From Lachnospiraceae bacterium (GTDB lineage: Bacteria; Bacillota_A; Clostridia; Lachnospirales; Lachnospiraceae), in the NCBI GenBank assembly GCA_028694115.1, contig JAQUUB010000012.1, positions 34,911 through 98,910 on the forward strand: a stretch of 64,000 nucleotides of DNA, in the 5' to 3' direction. The notes beneath the pieces are model-generated. The model had not been told where the DNA came from and did no database searches. It saw only the letters and a program-made list of their open reading frames with translations. Below, in pieces: positions 51,658-61,499 of the stretch. Numbering within the stretch: position 1 is the stretch's first letter; every line of letters begins with the position of its first letter. The position numbers and the translations under genes were made by a program.

Positions 51658-54381
51658 ATGAGTGAGAAAAACAGGGAAAAATACATATCAAGGTTTATCT
51701 ATTGGTCTTTTGTAATATGCTGCTTATTTCTACTTTTCATGAGAAAAACATTGGCATTGCCTAAATTTGAGGTCGTTGTTCTAATCATTGGTCCTGTTGT
51801 AGGCTTTATCAGTACCTATTGGAAGAAAATTCCGATTAGAATGCAAGGGATTACAATCGGAGTGATTTTACAATCCTGTATTATTGTAAATGGAATCTGT
51901 CATAACAATGTTGGTACTTTGTTAGGAATTATGATGGCAGCTATCTGCCTTACAACGCTTTATAATGATGTAATTATTAATTACCTGCAGATGGCTGTCA
52001 TAACAGGCTCCCTGATGATCACCTGGATATATGATAAAGATATTTTATTGAGTGGATTAAACGGAAAGCCAGATTTCTTTTTTAGACTAATTTCTTTCTA
52101 TGCTGGTAGTTTTATGCTCATTATTTTAATTCAGTGGAATTCAAAGAATGTGCTTGCAGCAGTTCAAAAAAGTCAAAGTATGGAAGAGCTTTTTAAAGTA
52201 GTTGAAATGAAAAAAATTGAGGCCGAAGAAGCTACAAAAGCAAAATCAGATTTTCTTGCTAATATGAGTCATGAAATCCGTACTCCAATGAATGCAATCT
52301 GTGGTATGAGTGAACTTTTAGTAAGGTCAAACTTATCTCCAATGGATATGGAATATGTCAATACAATCCGTACTTCCGCTAACAGTCTGCTGGAAATTAT
52401 TAATGATATTCTGGATTTTTCAAAGATTGATGCGGGAAAGATGGAGCTGATTGATATTAATTATTCAATTACATCAACCATTCATGACATACAGGGATTG
52501 ATTAATTCAAGAATAGCAAGTAAGGATGTTGCATTTGTTGTTGACATGAATCCGGAAATACCATCTTTATTAAGGGGAGATGAAACAAGAATTAAGCAGA
52601 TTCTCTTAAATCTGTTAACGAATGCTTCCAAATTCACGCAAAAAGGAATGATAGGATTATCCATTGATTTCGAGAAGATTTCTGATACAAAGATTCGAAT
52701 GCTTTTTGAAATAAAAGATACTGGAATGGGAATCAAAGAAGAGGATAAGGAAAGAATTTTTTCTAAATTCTCGCAGGCGGATACAAGGAGAAATAGAAAT
52801 ATTCAAGGTACAGGGCTTGGATTATCCATTACCCAGCAGCTTGTTTCTATGATGGAGGGTAGTATTGAATTAGAAAGTGAGTATGGGAAAGGTTGTATTT
52901 TTAAGGCTAATTTGGTACAAGATATTGCCAAAAATGATCCAATCGGTTATATTGATAATCCAGAACAATATCATTTCTATATTTATGAACCCAATCCATA
53001 CTATGCTGCGAGTTTAGATAAATTACTGAACAAACTTCATACAAATTGCAAGATGGTTGACCAAATAGAGAAAATTTCCAGTATACCAGATAATGAAAAT
53101 ACATACTTATTTTTTGATTTTTCTAAAGGAATTAATAAGGTTAAGAAAGAATGCGTAAATTATAATCATATTGTGCCCGTTGCCATGAGTGGTATAAATG
53201 ATTATGTAAAGAATGAATTACCACAAGGATGTCTTTTTGTAAGAAAGCCGTTAAGTGTATGCGCCATTATTTCAATCCTGAATGGTTCAGGAGTATATAA
53301 TGGAAATGGAGAAAAAAAATCTCTTAATAATTTCTTTGCTCCAGATGCAAAAATATTAGTTGTTGATGATAATATTGTGAATCTGAAAGTTGCGGAAGGG
53401 TTTCTTGATACCTATAAAATACAAACTGTTTTAGTTTCCAGTGGACTGGAAGCAATTGAGCGAATCGAATCAGAAGAAACCTTTGATTTAATATTTATGG
53501 ACCATATGATGCCAGGAATGGATGGTGTAGAAACCACGAAGCATATTAGAGACATGGATAGTGAATTTGCTAAGAACGTTCCAATTATTGCACTTACAGC
53601 GAATGCAATCAAGGGCGTTGAAAAAATGTTTATTGAGAATGGTTTCAATGATTTTCTTGCAAAGCCTATTGAAATCAAAATGTTTGGTATTATATTAGAT
53701 AAGTGGATTCCTAAAGAAAAACAACTGCAGTACTATCAAGAAGAAAAGCAAGAAGATGAGGTACCACAGGAACCTTTGAAGTTACCAGAAATCAAAGGAA
53801 CCGATGTTAACAAGGGATTATCTTTTGTTGGTAGTTTAGAAGCATATTATCATATTTTACAAGTTGTCTATAAGGATGGTTTTAAAAAGGTACATTTACT
53901 TGAAGAATATGCGGAACATGAGAAATATGCAGAGTACACCATCGAAGCTCATGCACTAAAGAGTGTTGCTGCAAGCATTGGAGCAGATCAATTGTCAGTA
54001 GAAGCAAAAAGTCATGAAATGGCAGGAAAAGAGAACCGGTTTGATTTTATAAAAAAAGAGTATAAAAATTTGATTTCTCACTATGAAGAGTTATTAAAAA
54101 ATATACAACCGATTGTTTCTGCAAAATTTCCAGAGGAACAAGATTCAAATCGGAAGAGAAAATTGCCAATTCAAGAGTGTGAGGATATGGTAAAGAAAAT
54201 AATAAAGCTTCTAGAAGAATTTGAAACGGATGAAGCGAAAATTCAATTAGAAAAGCTGGCTTCTTATGAATTTGATAAAGACTGGGATGATAAATTAAAA
54301 AAAGCTTTGGACTTCGTTGATGATTTTATGTTCGATGAAGCGGTAGAAGTACTAAGCGTAAAAAGATATACTAACGCATGA
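51658..54381 (+). CDS. Membrane hybrid sensor histidine kinase with receiver and HPt
   Basis: The 907-residue protein has about five or six membrane segments (1-170), HisKA with H205 in [18 protein letters not shown], an HATPase ([14 protein letters not shown]), a degenerate receiver-like domain (about 435-545), a receiver with D615 in [11 protein letters not shown] and an HPt domain with H765 in HALKSVAAS. It lacks the PAS domain of the kinase at 14447 but is otherwise alike. The final phosphate acceptor is probably the REC-HD-GYP protein encoded next. The last residues (KRYTNA) and stop are supplied by a dispersed repeat at 54358, so the native C-terminus seems to have been altered. Confidence 0.92.
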   Translation: MSEKNREKYISRFIYWSFVICCLFLLFMRKTLALPKFEVVVLIIGPVVGFISTYWKKIPIRMQGITIGVILQSCIIVNGICHNNVGTLLGIMMAAICLTTLYNDVIINYLQMAVITGSLMITWIYDKDILLSGLNGKPDFFFRLISFYAGSFMLIILIQWNSKNVLAAVQKSQSMEELFKVVEMKKIEAEEATKAKSDFLANMSHEIRTPMNAICGMSELLVRSNLSPMDMEYVNTIRTSANSLLEIINDILDFSKIDAGKMELIDINYSITSTIHDIQGLINSRIASKDVAFVVDMNPEIPSLLRGDETRIKQILLNLLTNASKFTQKGMIGLSIDFEKISDTKIRMLFEIKDTGMGIKEEDKERIFSKFSQADTRRNRNIQGTGLGLSITQQLVSMMEGSIELESEYGKGCIFKANLVQDIAKNDPIGYIDNPEQYHFYIYEPNPYYAASLDKLLNKLHTNCKMVDQIEKISSIPDNENTYLFFDFSKGINKVKKECVNYNHIVPVAMSGINDYVKNELPQGCLFVRKPLSVCAIISILNGSGVYNGNGEKKSLNNFFAPDAKILVVDDNIVNLKVAEGFLDTYKIQTVLVSSGLEAIERIESEETFDLIFMDHMMPGMDGVETTKHIRDMDSEFAKNVPIIALTANAIKGVEKMFIENGFNDFLAKPIEIKMFGIILDKWIPKEKQLQYYQEEKQEDEVPQEPLKLPEIKGTDVNKGLSFVGSLEAYYHILQVVYKDGFKKVHLLEEYAEHEKYAEYTIEAHALKSVAASIGADQLSVEAKSHEMAGKENRFDFIKKEYKNLISHYEELLKNIQPIVSAKFPEEQDSNRKRKLPIQECEDMVKKIIKLLEEFETDEAKIQLEKLASYEFDKDWDDKLKKALDFVDDFMFDEAVEVLSVKRYTNA

Positions 54382-54478
54382 GAGAACCATGCTAAGTATA
54401 TCTAAGTTTCACGCAGGAAGAAGCCGCAAGCGCCTTCTTCACACTAGTTATTATACCGCTTGTAGCGGCATGTTTGGA
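54358..54478 (+). repeat. Dispersed palindrome plus hairpin repeat, copy 3, overlapping a gene end
   Basis: The 55-bp palindrome (54358-54412) differs from copy 1 at only a few positions. The hairpin (54416-54440; arms GAAGAAGCCGC and GCGCCTTCTTC) and a trailing CCGCTTGTAGCGG..TGTTTGGA segment follow. The first 24 bases are translated as the end of the hybrid kinase. The rest forms the gap before the response regulator. Confidence 0.82.
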
Positions 54479-54511
54479 AGTGTGAAAAGTACGAAAGAAT
54501 GGGAGATAAAC

Positions 54512-55564
54512 ATGAATAAGCACATTTTGATTGTAGATGATAATAAGGCAAACTTAACGATGGCAAGAGAAGCCCTTATTGGAGAGTATGATATTAATCT
54601 TGTGATTTCTGGAGCTCAGGCATTGCAATTTCTTTCAAAAAAAGCTACAGACTTAATTTTGCTTGATATTAACATGCCAGATATGAATGGAATTGAAACA
54701 ATGCAAAAAATCAAAGAAAATTTTCTTTGGTCAAAAATACCAGTGATTTTTTTGACGGCAGATACTAGCATAGATACAGAAATGGAATGTCTTGATTTAG
54801 GTGCTGTCGATTTTATTGCAAAACCATTTGTTCCTAAAATCATGCTTTCAAGAATTGCAAGAACTTTGGAGTTAGAAGATTATCGTACAGATTTAGAAAA
54901 AGCAGTGGAAAAGAAAACACAACAGATACGTGATATCCAGCAACGTGTAATATCGGGATTTGCAAATATTATTGAGAGTAGAGATGACTTAACTGGACAA
55001 CATGTAAAAAGAACAAGTGCGTATGTGAAAGCAATTGCAGAAGAATTGGTAGCCAGAAATATGTATAGTGAAATATTAGGCAGTCATTATTTGGAGAATA
55101 TGTGTAAAGCAGCACCTATGCATGATATCGGGAAAATCAGAATATCCGACACTGTATTATGTAAACCAGGGAAGCTGACAGATGAAGAGTTTACTATCAT
55201 GAAAACACACACAACGGAAGGTGAAAGAATACTACAAACAACCATGAAGGGAATAGAAAGAGAAAGTTACCTTAATATGGCTAGGGATATGGCTTTGTAT
55301 CACCACGAGAAATGGAATGGAACAGGTTACCCTACGGGAAAAACAGGAGAGGATATTCCCCTATGTGCAAGGGTTATGGCTGTGGCAGATGTTTTTGATG
55401 CTTTGATTTCTAAGAGATGTTATAAGGAGTCTATGTCATTTGATCAGGCGTTTGCTATTATAGAAGATTCCATGGGAACCCATTTTGATCCTGATATTGC
55501 AAAAGTATTTTTAAGTATAAGACCTAGAATTGAAGAAATTTCTAAATCAGATTTCAGTGAATAG
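54512..55564 (+). CDS. Response regulator with HD-GYP c-di-GMP phosphodiesterase domain
   Basis: The 350-residue protein has a receiver (1-125; acidic DD pair in LIVDDNK, D52 in LLDINMP, K in AKPF), a coiled linker and an HD-GYP domain with HDIGKIRISD (H204, D205) and HHEKWNGTGYPTG (H264, H265, E266). It should break down c-di-GMP under phosphorelay control; the hybrid kinase just upstream is the likely partner. The start is ATG 54512 after GGGAGATAA. An in-frame upstream ATG at 54389 would add 41 residues made wholly from the dispersed repeat and is rejected. Confidence 0.93.
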   Translation: MNKHILIVDDNKANLTMAREALIGEYDINLVISGAQALQFLSKKATDLILLDINMPDMNGIETMQKIKENFLWSKIPVIFLTADTSIDTEMECLDLGAVDFIAKPFVPKIMLSRIARTLELEDYRTDLEKAVEKKTQQIRDIQQRVISGFANIIESRDDLTGQHVKRTSAYVKAIAEELVARNMYSEILGSHYLENMCKAAPMHDIGKIRISDTVLCKPGKLTDEEFTIMKTHTTEGERILQTTMKGIERESYLNMARDMALYHHEKWNGTGYPTGKTGEDIPLCARVMAVADVFDALISKRCYKESMSFDQAFAIIEDSMGTHFDPDIAKVFLSIRPRIEEISKSDFSE

Positions 55565-55583
55565 TAGAAAGGATATTATAAGA

Positions 55584-57011
55584 ATGCGTAAAACAAAAAT
55601 AATTTGTACTTTAGGTCCATCGACAGATAACAAAGAGATTTTAAAAAAATTGGTTGAAGAGGGAATGGATGTTGCAAGATTCAACTTTTCTCATGGAAGT
55701 TATGAAGAACATGGCGGACGTTTCGAAATGCTTGAAAAAATCAGAAAAGAAACGGGAAAACATGTTGCTGCACTTCTTGATACCAAGGGACCAGAAATTC
55801 GTTTAAAAGAATTTAAAGATGGGAAAGTACATTTGGAAAAAGGGCAGCTATTTACATTGACAACAAAGGATATTGAAGGGACTAAGGATATAGTTTCTAT
55901 CACCTATAAAGATTTACCAAGAGATTTAGAAGTAGGAGCACGAGTACTGATTGATGACGGCCTGATTGGAATGGTTGCAAAAGAAATTACAGAAACAGAT
56001 ATTGTCTGTGAAGTATTAAATGACGGTTTTGTTTCCAATAAGAAGGGTGTAAATGTGCCAGATACGTTCTTGTCAATGCCCTATGTTAGCTGTAAAGACC
56101 GTGCGGATATTGTTTTTGGTATTGAAAAAGGATATGATTTTATTGCAGCTTCCTTTGTAAGAAGTGCAGATGATGTATTAGAAGTACGTAAAATATTAGA
56201 GCAGAATAATTGCAATAGTATTCATATCATTTCTAAAATTGAAAATATTCAGGGCGTTGAGAATATTGATGAAATTATTAAAGTATCCGATGGTATTATG
56301 GTAGCACGTGGAGATATGGGCGTGGAAATTCCGTTAGAGGACGTTCCGTCTATTCAGAAGATGATTATAAAAAAAGTATATAAGGATGGAAAACAGGTAA
56401 TTACCGCAACCCAAATGTTAGACTCTATGATGAAAAATCCAAGACCTACCAGAGCAGAAGCTACCGATGTCGCAAATGCAATTTATGATGGTACAAGTGC
56501 AATCATGTTATCCGGAGAAACAGCAGCTGGAAAGTACCCTGTAGAAGCTCTACAGACAATGGTTAAAATTGCCAGGAGAACAGAACATGACATTGATTAT
56601 AAAAAACGTTTCTTAAATCAAGAGACAAAGAATTTAGGGGATGTTACAGAAGCTATTTCCCACTCTACTTGTATGACGGCTCATGACTTAGATGCGAAAG
56701 CAATTATTGGAGTATCAAAATCAGGTAAGACAGTGCGTGGAATTGCAAAATTCCGTCCAGATTGTCCTATTTTGGGATGCTCTACATTTTCACAGGTTTG
56801 CAGGCAGATGAACCTTATCTGGGGCGTTATTCCAATGTTGCTCGAGGAAAAGGAAGATACGTTTGAGTTATTTCAATATACGGTTATAGAAGCAAAGAAA
56901 CATCACTATGTGGAAGACGGTGATGTTACTGTAATTACTGCAGGCCTTCCACTTGGTAAATCGGGAACAACGAATATGATAAAAGTTCAAATAGTTGGAG
57001 AAGAATATTAA
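55584..57011 (+). CDS. pyk: Pyruvate kinase
   Basis: The 475-residue protein starts RKTKIICTLGPSTDNKEIL, has the KIEN active-site lysine region (HIISKIENIQGVENIDEII), MVARGDMGVEIP and TQMLDSMMKNPRPTRAEATDVANAIYDGTSAIMLSGETAAGKYP, all typical of pyruvate kinase. It makes pyruvate and ATP from PEP at the end of glycolysis. It lacks the extra C-terminal PEP-utiliser domain seen in many Firmicutes enzymes. AAAGGATAT precedes ATG 55584; an upstream start at 55530 lies inside the preceding gene. With PPDK in the same window, PEP-pyruvate flow has two routes. Confidence 0.97.
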   Translation: MRKTKIICTLGPSTDNKEILKKLVEEGMDVARFNFSHGSYEEHGGRFEMLEKIRKETGKHVAALLDTKGPEIRLKEFKDGKVHLEKGQLFTLTTKDIEGTKDIVSITYKDLPRDLEVGARVLIDDGLIGMVAKEITETDIVCEVLNDGFVSNKKGVNVPDTFLSMPYVSCKDRADIVFGIEKGYDFIAASFVRSADDVLEVRKILEQNNCNSIHIISKIENIQGVENIDEIIKVSDGIMVARGDMGVEIPLEDVPSIQKMIIKKVYKDGKQVITATQMLDSMMKNPRPTRAEATDVANAIYDGTSAIMLSGETAAGKYPVEALQTMVKIARRTEHDIDYKKRFLNQETKNLGDVTEAISHSTCMTAHDLDAKAIIGVSKSGKTVRGIAKFRPDCPILGCSTFSQVCRQMNLIWGVIPMLLEEKEDTFELFQYTVIEAKKHHYVEDGDVTVITAGLPLGKSGTTNMIKVQIVGEEY

Positions 57012-57032
57012 AAGATTTGTATAGTTTAGCTA

Positions 57033-57063
57033 AAAGAGACCAATTCGTTTTGGTCTCTTTTTC
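57033..57063 (+). terminator. Rho-independent terminator
   Basis: AAAAGAGACCAA and TTGGTCTCTTTT form a long stem with a six- to seven-base loop, followed by T residues, after the pyruvate kinase gene. Confidence 0.92.
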
Positions 57064-57096
57064 TATATACAGAAATAGTCTCAGATGATATGATAA

Positions 57097-57126
57097 TGGA
57101 AACTACAATTAATAAAATAGTTTCCA
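57097..57126 (+). promoter_or_regulatory. Likely TetR operator
   Basis: TGGAAACTA and TAGTTTCCA form a perfect 9-bp inverted repeat with a 12-bp spacer, 29 bp ahead of the TetR gene. Position and form suit binding by the TetR protein to control its own operon. Confidence 0.7.
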
Positions 57127-57154
57127 AAAAATCATAATATCAGGAAGGAATTGT

Positions 57155-57727
57155 ATGATGGAATTACAGGAACGAATTATTCAGGCAGCAATGGAGGAAT
57201 TTAATCTTCATGGAATTAAATTTACGATGGATCAGGTAGCTAAAAAAATCAGCATCAGCAAGAAAACAATTTATACAATTTTTGAGGATAAAAAGCAATT
57301 AATTATCGAAATGATAGAAAGTGGTTTTCACAATGTAAAAGAAGCAGAACAAAGAATTCTTATGGATCAATCCTTAGACACTGTTGAAAAATTAAGCAAA
57401 GTAATTATTGTAATTCCGGAGGAATATAGCAAAATTGATTTTTCTAAACTTTATGAATTAAAGGAAAAGTATCCAAAACTCTATCAAGAGGTGGAAAAAA
57501 GAATAGAAAGTGACTGGGAGCCAACGCTTCAACTGTTCGAAACTGGAATCGCAGAGGGTAAAATTAGACCAATTAATCCGATTATTTTTAAAGGGATCAT
57601 CAGTGGGGCAATGGAAGAGTTTATCAGTAGAGATACATTAAAAAAAAATCAAATTGCCTATCAGGAGGCACTAGAGGAAATGATTTCTATTATTATGAAT
57701 GGGATAGTAATCGATAAGCGAGGATAA
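57155..57727 (+). CDS. TetR family transcriptional regulator
   Basis: The 190-residue protein has the TetR N-terminal helix-turn-helix (IIQAAMEEFNLHGIKFTMDQVAKKISISKKTIYTIFEDKKQLI region, residues 5-50) and a variable C-terminal ligand domain. It sits 2 bp before the beta-galactosidase gene and is the first gene of that operon, with a perfect inverted repeat just upstream, so it probably represses the galactoside genes and itself. The ligand is unknown. Two adjacent ATG codons (57155 and 57158) follow AGGAAGGA, and either may be used. Confidence 0.92.
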   Translation: MMELQERIIQAAMEEFNLHGIKFTMDQVAKKISISKKTIYTIFEDKKQLIIEMIESGFHNVKEAEQRILMDQSLDTVEKLSKVIIVIPEEYSKIDFSKLYELKEKYPKLYQEVEKRIESDWEPTLQLFETGIAEGKIRPINPIIFKGIISGAMEEFISRDTLKKNQIAYQEALEEMISIIMNGIVIDKRG

Positions 57728-57729
57728 AA

Positions 57730-60141
57730 ATGGAGAAAATATATTTAAATTATAATTGGAAATATCAAAAAGAATTTGAACAGGAAATGATAAAACAAGG
57801 TTACGATGATAGCCATATGGAGTCTGTACAGATTCCTCATACAAATGTAGAGCTTCCTTTTCACTATTTTGATGAGAGTATTTATCAATTTGTAAGTGGT
57901 TATCGAAAAGTAATTTCCATTCCTATGGAGTGGGAAGACAAAATCGTTAATTTGACATTCGAAGGAGTCTTACATAAAGCCCAAGTGTTTTGCAATGGAA
58001 AAGAAGTAATGACCCATAACTGTGGCTACACTGCTTTTACAATAAATCTAACTGATTACCTTTTGTTTGGAGAGGATAATATCATTGCTGTAAAAGTTGA
58101 TAGTACGGAGCAGGAAGAAATCCCTCCGTTTGGGAATGTGATTGATTATCTTACCTATGGTGGAATCTACCGTGATGTTTATTTTGAAGTTAAAAGTAAA
58201 GTTTATATTAAGGATGTTTTTGTTACAACACCAGAAGTAGGTAAGGAAGAGAAGATTCTAAATTTTGAAATATTATTCAATAGGGAAGAACAACTGGAAA
58301 TAGAAGGAAGCATAACAGATGGGGAAGGAAAACCTGTATTTACTTTTGGGGAAGAGATTTCTCATGTTAAGCATGCATTCTCCTATTTTGTTGGGGGAGT
58401 TCATAACTGGTCTGTTGATGTGCCCAATCTATACCACTTGAATTTGTTATTATTTCATAAAGGACAGATGGTAGACAGGAAAAGTATCCGATTTGGTTTT
58501 CGTACTTGTGAATTCCGAAAGGATGGATTTTATCTGAATAATGAGAAAATGAAACTGATTGGTCTTAATCGTCATCAATCATTTCCCTACGTAGGGTATG
58601 CAATGCCAAAAGGCCCACAACAAAATGATGCAGATATACTAAAGTATGAGCTTTGTTTAAATGCCGTCCGGACTTCCCATTATCCACAGTCACAATATTT
58701 TATTGACCGATGTGATGAAATCGGACTTTTAGTTTTTACGGAGATTCCAGGCTGGCAGCATATTGGAAATAAAGCGTTTAAGGAACAGTCTGTGAGAAAT
58801 GTACAAGATATGGTAATGCAATATCGAAATCATCCATCTATTATTTTATGGGGGGTTCGAATCAACGAATCGGTTGATGATGATGAATTTTATAAAAGAA
58901 CAAATGAAGTAGCACATGCACTTGATCAGAGCCGACAAACGGGAGGGGTGCGTTATTTGCAGAAGAGTCATTTACTGGAGGACGTTTATACCTACAATGA
59001 TTTTGTCCATAAGGGTCATAATAGGGGACTTGATAAAAAGAAAAAAGTTACTGAGGATGTGTCAAAAGGATATCTGGTATCAGAGCACAACGGACATATG
59101 TTTCCTACAAAATCATTTGACTGTGAAGAACATCGCTTAGAACAGGCACTTAGACATACAAGAGTACTTGATGATATGTTTGCAGACAGTGAAAATGCTG
59201 GAGCATTTGGATGGTGTATGTTTGATTACAATACACACAAGCAATTTGGGAGTGGTGATCGAATTTGCTATCATGGTGTCATGGATATGTTTCGTAATCC
59301 TAAAATTGCAGCATCAGTTTATGCAAGTCAAGGGGACGAACCGATGTGTGAAGTGGCGAATGGAATGGAGATTGGGGAACATCCGGGTGGTAACATTGGA
59401 GATATCTATGTATTTACGAATGCAGATTCCGTACGTGTATATAAAAGAAACACATTGATAAAAGAATATCAAAAAGAAGATTCAAGCTACCATTACTTGC
59501 CACATGGGCCATTACTCATTGATGATTTAATAGGAAATCAACTAATGGAGAATGAAGGATTCTCCAGGAAATCTTCCGAAGAAATGAAAATGGTATTTCG
59601 GGCAATTCAGAAGTATGGTCAAAATGATTTACCCATAAGTATGAAATTGTTAATGGTAAAACTCATGGTAAAGCTAAAACTCACAATAGAAGATGGAATA
59701 AGATTATTCACGAAGTATGTTAGTGATTGGGGAGGAAATACAAGTACTTATCGATTTGAGGCAATCAAAGATGGAAAGGTATTTAAAACAATTGAAAAAG
59801 GACCACAGACTCAAATTGAAATGGAAGTAGTAATTGATCATACAGAACTGGTAGAAACTCATGCATACGATGTAGCTTGCATTCGTATACACGCAATTGA
59901 TCAAAATGGGAATCAGCTCCCCTACTTCCAGCAACCAATCAAACTTTCTACCGATGGAGTGATAGAAGTAATTGGACCAGATATCATAAGCTTTCAGGGG
60001 GGGAGTGCAGGCACTTATGTGAGGACAATTGGAAAATCTGGAATTGCTTGTTTATTCATTGAACCACAGGGAATGAATGGACTAATGAATTCAGAAAAAG
60101 TGATGTTTAACGTGACAGTCAATCAGGAGGGGAACTTATGA
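57730..60141 (+). CDS. Beta-galactosidase-like glycoside hydrolase family 2 enzyme
   Basis: The 803-residue protein has a GH2 sugar-binding domain (1-150; FEGVLHKAQVFCNGKEV), an Ig-like domain, a TIM barrel (about 265-560; LIGLNRHQSFPYVGYAMP, NAVRTSHYPQS) and C-terminal beta domains. E380 in WGVRINES is the likely acid/base and E452 in VSEHNGH the likely nucleophile. There is no signal peptide. GH2 also holds glucuronidases and mannosidases; beta-galactosidase is favoured by NRHQ and RTSHYPQS and by the alpha-galactosidase neighbour. It overlaps the symporter gene by ATGA. Confidence 0.85.
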   Translation: MEKIYLNYNWKYQKEFEQEMIKQGYDDSHMESVQIPHTNVELPFHYFDESIYQFVSGYRKVISIPMEWEDKIVNLTFEGVLHKAQVFCNGKEVMTHNCGYTAFTINLTDYLLFGEDNIIAVKVDSTEQEEIPPFGNVIDYLTYGGIYRDVYFEVKSKVYIKDVFVTTPEVGKEEKILNFEILFNREEQLEIEGSITDGEGKPVFTFGEEISHVKHAFSYFVGGVHNWSVDVPNLYHLNLLLFHKGQMVDRKSIRFGFRTCEFRKDGFYLNNEKMKLIGLNRHQSFPYVGYAMPKGPQQNDADILKYELCLNAVRTSHYPQSQYFIDRCDEIGLLVFTEIPGWQHIGNKAFKEQSVRNVQDMVMQYRNHPSIILWGVRINESVDDDEFYKRTNEVAHALDQSRQTGGVRYLQKSHLLEDVYTYNDFVHKGHNRGLDKKKKVTEDVSKGYLVSEHNGHMFPTKSFDCEEHRLEQALRHTRVLDDMFADSENAGAFGWCMFDYNTHKQFGSGDRICYHGVMDMFRNPKIAASVYASQGDEPMCEVANGMEIGEHPGGNIGDIYVFTNADSVRVYKRNTLIKEYQKEDSSYHYLPHGPLLIDDLIGNQLMENEGFSRKSSEEMKMVFRAIQKYGQNDLPISMKLLMVKLMVKLKLTIEDGIRLFTKYVSDWGGNTSTYRFEAIKDGKVFKTIEKGPQTQIEMEVVIDHTELVETHAYDVACIRIHAIDQNGNQLPYFQQPIKLSTDGVIEVIGPDIISFQGGSAGTYVRTIGKSGIACLFIEPQGMNGLMNSEKVMFNVTVNQEGNL

Positions 60142-61481
60142 AATTATCAGTAAGAGAAAAGACAGCTTATGGAATTGGTGCAATTGGTAAGGATATGGTA
60201 TATGCTTTTGTATCTGGTTTTCTTATGTACTATTACAATACCGTGTTAGGAATTAGTGCTACATTCATAGGAATCTTATTTATGGCGGCAAGAGTATTTG
60301 ATGCATTTAATGATCCCTTTATGGGAGTCGTTGTGGAAAAAACACATACGAAAATGGGTAAATTCAGACCATGGTTACTTTGTGGAACATTCACAAATGC
60401 GGTTGTTTTATTTGGAATGTTTCATGTTCCAGCTTCCTTCCATGGCAAAACCCTGCTGGTATATGCGAGCATTGCCTATCTTTTGTGGGGTGTTACCTAT
60501 ACCATTATGGATATCCCATACTGGTCGATGATACCGGCAATTACAGATAATGGAAAGGACCGTGAAAACATTTCTGTTATTGCCAGAAGCTGTGCAGGAT
60601 TGGGGTTTGCAATTCCAACTGCATTAACAATAGCGCTTGTTCCAATTCTTGGAGGAGGAGATGATAGAAAGGGTTTTTCTGTTTTTGCCATTATCATATC
60701 AGTTTTCTTTGTAATTGCACTAACGATTACTGTATGTAATGTAAAAGAAAAGTGTACATATCGTGGGGTAACCATAACGATTCGTCAAATGTTAAAAGCA
60801 TTATTACAAAATGATCAGGCATTAGTTGTAGTTCTGACAATTATTATTTTTAATACTTCTTTATATTTAACACAAAATCTTGCGATTTACTTTTTTAAAT
60901 ATGATATCGGAAATGCATCACTATTTGGTGTTTTTGGTACAATCGGTGGAGCAGCACAGATCTTATCAATGATGTTGTTACCTGTATTTAGAAAAAAATA
61001 TGACAGAATCGTCATATTCAAGGGAGCAGTGATAACTGCAATGATAGGATATTTGTATTTATTTCTTTTGGGTACCTTTAACATCACAAATATTGTCTTA
61101 TTATGCCTTGCAGCAGTTATTATCTTCTTGGGATTTGGTATGGTAACTGTGCTTACAACTGTTTTTCTGGCAGATACCGTAGATTATGGAGAATATAAAA
61201 GTAACAGCAGGAACGAAGGCGTTATTTTCTCTTTGCAGACTTTTGTTGTAAAACTGGCATCCGCAGTTGCAGTCTTTATTGCTGGAATCGGACTAGATGT
61301 GATTGGACTAGATATTACGCTAGAAAAACAGCAAATGGGAACGATTCTTGGAATGAGATTTATGATGACAATCATTCCTATCATAGGACTAATTGTTTGT
61401 ATGATTATTTTTAGAAAAAAATATCGTTTAAGTGAATTATATTTAGAACAAATCACACAGGAAACAAAGAAAAGAAAATAG
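60138..61481 (+). CDS. GPH-family sugar:cation symporter (MelB-like)
   Basis: The 447-residue protein has 12 predicted membrane segments and the GPH pattern: EKTAYGIGAIGKDMVYAF at the start, ARVFDAFNDPFMG with the cation-binding aspartates, and MGKFRPWLL in the helix 2-3 loop; YTIMDIPYWSMIPAIT follows. It would import a galactoside, such as melibiose or a raffinose-type sugar, with sodium or protons for the flanking hydrolases. It overlaps the beta-galactosidase stop by ATGA. Confidence 0.92.
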   Translation: MKLSVREKTAYGIGAIGKDMVYAFVSGFLMYYYNTVLGISATFIGILFMAARVFDAFNDPFMGVVVEKTHTKMGKFRPWLLCGTFTNAVVLFGMFHVPASFHGKTLLVYASIAYLLWGVTYTIMDIPYWSMIPAITDNGKDRENISVIARSCAGLGFAIPTALTIALVPILGGGDDRKGFSVFAIIISVFFVIALTITVCNVKEKCTYRGVTITIRQMLKALLQNDQALVVVLTIIIFNTSLYLTQNLAIYFFKYDIGNASLFGVFGTIGGAAQILSMMLLPVFRKKYDRIVIFKGAVITAMIGYLYLFLLGTFNITNIVLLCLAAVIIFLGFGMVTVLTTVFLADTVDYGEYKSNSRNEGVIFSLQTFVVKLASAVAVFIAGIGLDVIGLDITLEKQQMGTILGMRFMMTIIPIIGLIVCMIIFRKKYRLSELYLEQITQETKKRK

Positions 61482-61499
61482 TGAGGAGGAATTATTCCT

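Noticed and set aside
54389..54511. 41-residue N-terminal extension of the REC-HD-GYP protein
   Set aside because: It is a translation of the dispersed repeat; receiver domains begin at MNKHILIVDD and a ribosome site precedes that ATG.
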